Source: Allobosea sp.
GTDB lineage: Bacteria; Pseudomonadota; Alphaproteobacteria; Rhizobiales; Beijerinckiaceae
Length of the DNA stretch: 64,000 bases
Assembly: GCF_030695125.1 (NCBI RefSeq)
Contig: NZ_JAUYTP010000030.1
Span: 86,334 to 150,333, forward strand
Direction of reading: 5' to 3'
Under the pieces are notes generated by a model, which was not told the DNA's origin, ran no database searches, and saw only the letters and a list, made by a program, of their open reading frames with translations. Both the position numbers and the translations under genes were made by a program. The number at the start of each line of letters is the position of its first letter. Position 1 is the stretch's first letter. Shown in pieces: positions 61,255 to 64,000 of this stretch.

Positions 61255-61896
61255 TCAGCGGGTGCCGAACATCCGGTCGCCGGCATCGCCCAGGCCGGGC
61301 ACGATATAGCCGTGGTCGTTGAGCTTCTCGTCGATCGCCGCCGTCCAGATGCGAACCTCGGGATGGGCGCCGCGCAGGCGCTCGATGCCCTCGGGCGCCG
61401 CCAGAAGGCAGACGAAGCGCAGATCCCTGGCGCCGCGCTCCTTCAGCCGGTCGATCGCGGCGACCGCCGAGTTGGCGGTGGCCAGCATCGGGTCCATGAC
61501 CACGATCATGCGGTCGGCGACGTCGGAGGGGGCCTTGAAGTAGTACTCCACCGCCTGCAGCGTGTCGGGATCGCGGTAGAGGCCGATATGGGCGACGCGG
61601 GCGGCGGGCACGAGCTCCAGCATGCCGTCGAGGAAGCCGACGCCGGCGCGCAGGATCGGCGCGAAGACCATCTTCTTGCCGGAGATGATCGGCTGCATCG
61701 ATTTTTCGAGCGGCGTCTCGATCTCGATCATCTCGACCGGCAGATCGCGCGTCACCTCGTAGCAGAGCAGCATGCCGATCTCGTTGAGGAGCTGGCGGAA
61801 GCTCTTGGTCGAGCGGTCCTTCTCGCGCATCAGCGTCAGCTTGTGCTGGACCAGCGGGTGATCGACGACGGTGACCCCGTCCTGCTGCTTGGTCAT
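61255..61896 (-). CDS. upp: Uracil phosphoribosyltransferase
   Basis: A 213-residue UPRTase that makes UMP from uracil and PRPP. Motifs: [20 protein letters not shown] at the N-terminus, [19 protein letters not shown] near residue 78, the PRPP-binding loop [15 protein letters not shown] near 131, and the uracil-binding [16 protein letters not shown] at the C-terminus. The start at 61896 (MTKQQDG) is family-typical; the frame opens ten codons further. It lies on the same strand as URC4 and URC1, separated from them by a large hairpin repeat. In the yeast URC pathway a UPRTase is also required (URC6/FUR1). Confidence 0.97.
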   Translation of the reverse strand: MTKQQDGVTVVDHPLVQHKLTLMREKDRSTKSFRQLLNEIGMLLCYEVTRDLPVEMIEIETPLEKSMQPIISGKKMVFAPILRAGVGFLDGMLELVPAARVAHIGLYRDPDTLQAVEYYFKAPSDVADRMIVVMDPMLATANSAVAAIDRLKERGARDLRFVCLLAAPEGIERLRGAHPEVRIWTAAIDEKLNDHGYIVPGLGDAGDRMFGTR

Positions 61897-61925
61897 TCGC
61901 TCTGTTCCCCTTCTTCCTTGCCTCA

Positions 61926-62030
61926 TCCCTCATCCTGAGGAGCCGCGAAGCGGCGTCTCGAAGGATGATCCAGTGCGCTCTGGAGCATCCTTCGAGACGC
62001 GAGCTCTGCTCGCTCCTCAGGATGAGGGCT
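61926..62030. repeat. Long palindromic intergenic repeat, copy 6 (distinct subfamily)
   Basis: Arms CCCTCATCCTGAGGAGC / GCTCCTCAGGATGAGGG, with an inner pair CGTCTCGAAGGATG / CATCCTTCGAGACG. The whole can fold into one hairpin of about 100 bases. It lies between URC4 and upp. The sequence differs from copies 1-5, but the TCATCC...GGATGA ends are shared. Confidence 0.85.
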
Positions 62031-62050
62031 GAGGGGATTGTCGGCTGACT

Positions 62051-63268
62051 TCAGAATACCGTGCCGTCGCTGATGATCGTCAAGGGCGGGCCGCCGCCGG
62101 GGCGCTTCTCGGCCGCGATGCGCCGACCGGCCGACCAGGTGCCGCCCTCAAGCACCTTGGCGAGCGGCAACTCTTCACGCGTGCGGCCCAGCCGCTGGCG
62201 GATCAGCGCGCCGATCTCGTCGAGCAGCGCCACCGTCAGCGCGCGCCATTCGACCACCAGCGTCGAGCCCGCCTCATGGGCACGTGCCGCGTCGGCCTCG
62301 TCCTTCAGCGCGATCACGCCTGTATCGAGGAAGAGGCCGCCATTGCGGTATTCCGGCAGTCCAGTCAGGTCGTCGATGTCGATGACCGCGATGCCCGCCC
62401 ATTGCAGCGGCTCGATCAGCGAATAGGTCAGCCATTGCGAGAGCTTGTGGAAGGGCACGAGCCCGGCCGTCTTGGCCTCGGGCGCGATCAGCGGGTGGCG
62501 CCAGGTGTCGCCGAGCGCAATGCCGGCGAGCGTCAGCCGCGATGGCCAGATGCCGCCAAAACAGGCCAGCACCTCGCTGAGCATGTGGCTGGCGCGCAAG
62601 GTGCCGGTCTCGGCCGCGCCCAGGAAGCGGTCGAACAGGTCGCCCGGACGCTTCAGGCCCCGGCGCTCCAGTTCCTCCCCCAGCCGGTTGAGCAGCGCGG
62701 CGCGCCCCCCCACCGCCAGCAGCGGGTTGTCCGGACCGGCCTGGAAACCCGCCGCCAGGGCGGCGGCGTCGAGCCGCTTCAGCGCGGTGGCGTCGACCCG
62801 CAGCGGCTGCGCCGGGTCGCTGGAGAAGAGGCCGGCGGCGAACATGTCGAGCGAGGCCAGAGCCAGCCCCTCGGAGCGCGCAATGGCCTGGCCGCTCAGC
62901 GCATCGCGATAGGACCAGTCGGGCCCGGCCCCGGCATCGAGCAGCACGCTGACGATGGCGAGATCATAGGCCGCCCGCCCGCGCGCGGTGGCGTCCGTGA
63001 AGCCCGCGGCCCGGTCGAGCGCGCTCCAGCGATCGACACCGGCGACGGTGAAATGGCGCCAGCGGGCGTGGAAGGGAATCTCCAGCGTCGGGTAATTGGC
63101 CTTGATCGTGTCGAGCACATAGTCGGCGCAGGCCTCCAGCCGCTCCGGCTGGACCGTGAAATGCAGCAATTGCCCGGCCCGGCCGAGGGTCAGCATCTCC
63201 CGCGCGCGGGCGCGGATCATGGCGGGCTTGAGAAGGAGGCGCACGGCCTCCGGATCGCGATCAGGCAT
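62051..63268 (-). CDS. URC4 family (DUF1688) uracil-catabolism protein
   Basis: A 405-residue DUF1688/URC4 protein. Features: LKPAMIRARAREMLTLGRAG near residue 14, HFTVQPERLEACADYVLDTI, then RWRHFTVAGVDRWSALDR near residue 70 and VPFHKLSQWLTYSLIEPLQW near 277, and GLPEYRNGGLFLDTGVI near 311. URC4 is required for uracil use as nitrogen source in the yeast Lachancea kluyveri URC pathway; its exact reaction is not established. The start at 63268 lies four bases after the URC1 stop. The frame stays open upstream but that part overlaps URC1. Cytoplasmic. Confidence 0.9.
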   Translation of the reverse strand: MPDRDPEAVRLLLKPAMIRARAREMLTLGRAGQLLHFTVQPERLEACADYVLDTIKANYPTLEIPFHARWRHFTVAGVDRWSALDRAAGFTDATARGRAAYDLAIVSVLLDAGAGPDWSYRDALSGQAIARSEGLALASLDMFAAGLFSSDPAQPLRVDATALKRLDAAALAAGFQAGPDNPLLAVGGRAALLNRLGEELERRGLKRPGDLFDRFLGAAETGTLRASHMLSEVLACFGGIWPSRLTLAGIALGDTWRHPLIAPEAKTAGLVPFHKLSQWLTYSLIEPLQWAGIAVIDIDDLTGLPEYRNGGLFLDTGVIALKDEADAARAHEAGSTLVVEWRALTVALLDEIGALIRQRLGRTREELPLAKVLEGGTWSAGRRIAAEKRPGGGPPLTIISDGTVF

Positions 63269-63272
63269 CGTG

Positions 63273-64000
63273 TCAGAACTTGTCCAGGGCGCGACCGACG
63301 GTCGCCTTGAGGGCGTTGTCGCCCGGGGCGCCATCGGGCGCATAGTAGCCCGCCGCCTTCTTGGCCTCCATCTCGACGGAGGCGTCGAGCGGGATCAGCT
63401 CGGGGGGAATGGCGACGCGCTCGCCGATCTCGATGCCGCTCTCGACCATGGCGTCGTATTTCATGTTCGACATCGACATCAGCCGGTCGATCCGGGTGAC
63501 GCCGAGCCAGTGCAGCACGTCCGGCATGAGCTGCTGGAAGCGGGCATCCTGCACGCCGGCGACGCATTCGGTGCGCTCGAAATAGGTCGCGGCTGAGTCG
63601 CCGCCCTCCTGGCGCTTGCGGGCGTTGTAGACGAGGAACTTCGTCACCTCGCCGAGAGCGCGCCCTTCCTTGCGGTTGTAGGCGATGAAGCCGACGCCGC
63701 CCGCCTGCGCGTCGCGGGCGGCCTCCTCGATGCCGTGTACCAGATAGGGCCGGCAGGTGCAGATGTCGGAGCCGAAGACGTCGGAGCCGTTGCACTCGTC
63801 GTGCAGGCGCCCGGAGATGAACGTCCCGGGGTCACCGAGTTTCGCCACGTCACCGAAGAGATAGACAGTGATGTTGCCGATCGGCGGCAGGAAGACCGAG
63901 ATGTCCGGCCGTGTCACCAGTTCCGGATACATCCCCCCGGTCTGGTCGAAGAGCGTGCGGCGCAGTTCGGCCTCGGTCGTGCCGAAGCGCTCGGCGATGC
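63273..64000 (-). CDS. URC1-type GTP cyclohydrolase II homologue (5' part outside the window)
   Basis: A partial gene: 242 codons to a stop at 63273, with the N-terminus beyond the right edge. The RibA-like fold is clear: the zinc-site region HDECNGSDVFGSDICTC has the three cysteines of the RibA zinc site, and YNRKEGRALGEVTKFLVYNA follows. But it is extended and divergent from riboflavin GTP cyclohydrolase II, and the C-terminal DVLHWLGVTRIDRLMSMSN is URC1-like. URC1 acts in the reductive-independent uracil catabolic pathway. The four-base spacing to URC4 shows a shared operon. The frame continues upstream to the edge (FGTTEAELRRTLFDQTGG). Confidence 0.88.
   Translation of the reverse strand, partial: IAERFGTTEAELRRTLFDQTGGMYPELVTRPDISVFLPPIGNITVYLFGDVAKLGDPGTFISGRLHDECNGSDVFGSDICTCRPYLVHGIEEAARDAQAGGVGFIAYNRKEGRALGEVTKFLVYNARKRQEGGDSAATYFERTECVAGVQDARFQQLMPDVLHWLGVTRIDRLMSMSNMKYDAMVESGIEIGERVAIPPELIPLDASVEMEAKKAAGYYAPDGAPGDNALKATVGRALDKF

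Noticed and set aside
1..64000. CRISPR array, insertion sequence, prophage or integrative element
   Set aside because: No regularly spaced direct repeats with spacers, no transposase or integrase motif, and no attachment-site duplication beside the tRNA gene were seen.

Overview
The window is high-GC, densely coded chromosomal DNA from an alphaproteobacterium, almost certainly of the order Hyphomicrobiales (Rhizobiales). A Bosea- or Methylobacterium-like genus fits, but the sequence alone does not fix it. The lineage markers are a MucR/Ros regulator, DivJ-like and PdhS-like kinases, DUF1491, DUF2336, DUF6456, DUF1150 beside Hsp20, DUF1236 proteins, two phasins, and a tRNA-His with A73 instead of C73. 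I see no insertion sequence, prophage, CRISPR array or rRNA gene.

Layout. 1-9 kb: DUF1214/DUF1254 membrane proteins, a lipoprotein operon, DUF2336, a DivJ-like kinase operon, SufE, and a stand-alone DnaA-domain-IV-like protein coupled to a DUF6456 protein. 9-20 kb: mucR, oligopeptidase B, a membrane protein with a long disordered region, sodB, a chemoreceptor, a ChbG/HpnK-type deacetylase divergent from a polyprenyl-phosphate glycosyltransferase, and murJ. 20-27 kb: nitronate monooxygenase plus class IV aminotransferase, azlC-azlD, a phosphopantetheinyl transferase, a TerC protein, and a tartrate/malate-type dehydrogenase coupled to a haloacetate-dehalogenase-like hydrolase.

27-42 kb is the infC / rpmI-rplT / pheS-pheT translation locus, on the minus strand but broken up. 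A GT21 glycosyltransferase sits between pheS and pheT, and overlaps pheT by four bases. A plus-strand cluster of two secreted cysteine proteins, an SCO protein and a LOG protein lies between pheS and rplT. A CheW-cache fusion, a DUF1176 protein and a class II aldolase separate rpmI from infC, which begins with ATT.

42-64 kb: a GT4 glycosyltransferase, an alpha/beta hydrolase, DUF1150-Hsp20, tRNA-His, two phasins, a PdhS-like kinase, a GAF-PAS-GGDEF-EAL protein, a GST, an EamA exporter, a LysR-tctB-tctA-tctC solute-uptake operon, two tandem DUF1236 proteins and, at the right edge, a URC1-URC4-upp set matching the URC uracil-catabolic pathway.

Long palindromic intergenic repeats recur at about 18.6, 20.3, 27.2, 32.7, 34.7 and 62.0 kb. 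The repeat at 32.7 kb may supply the start codon of the gene that follows it.
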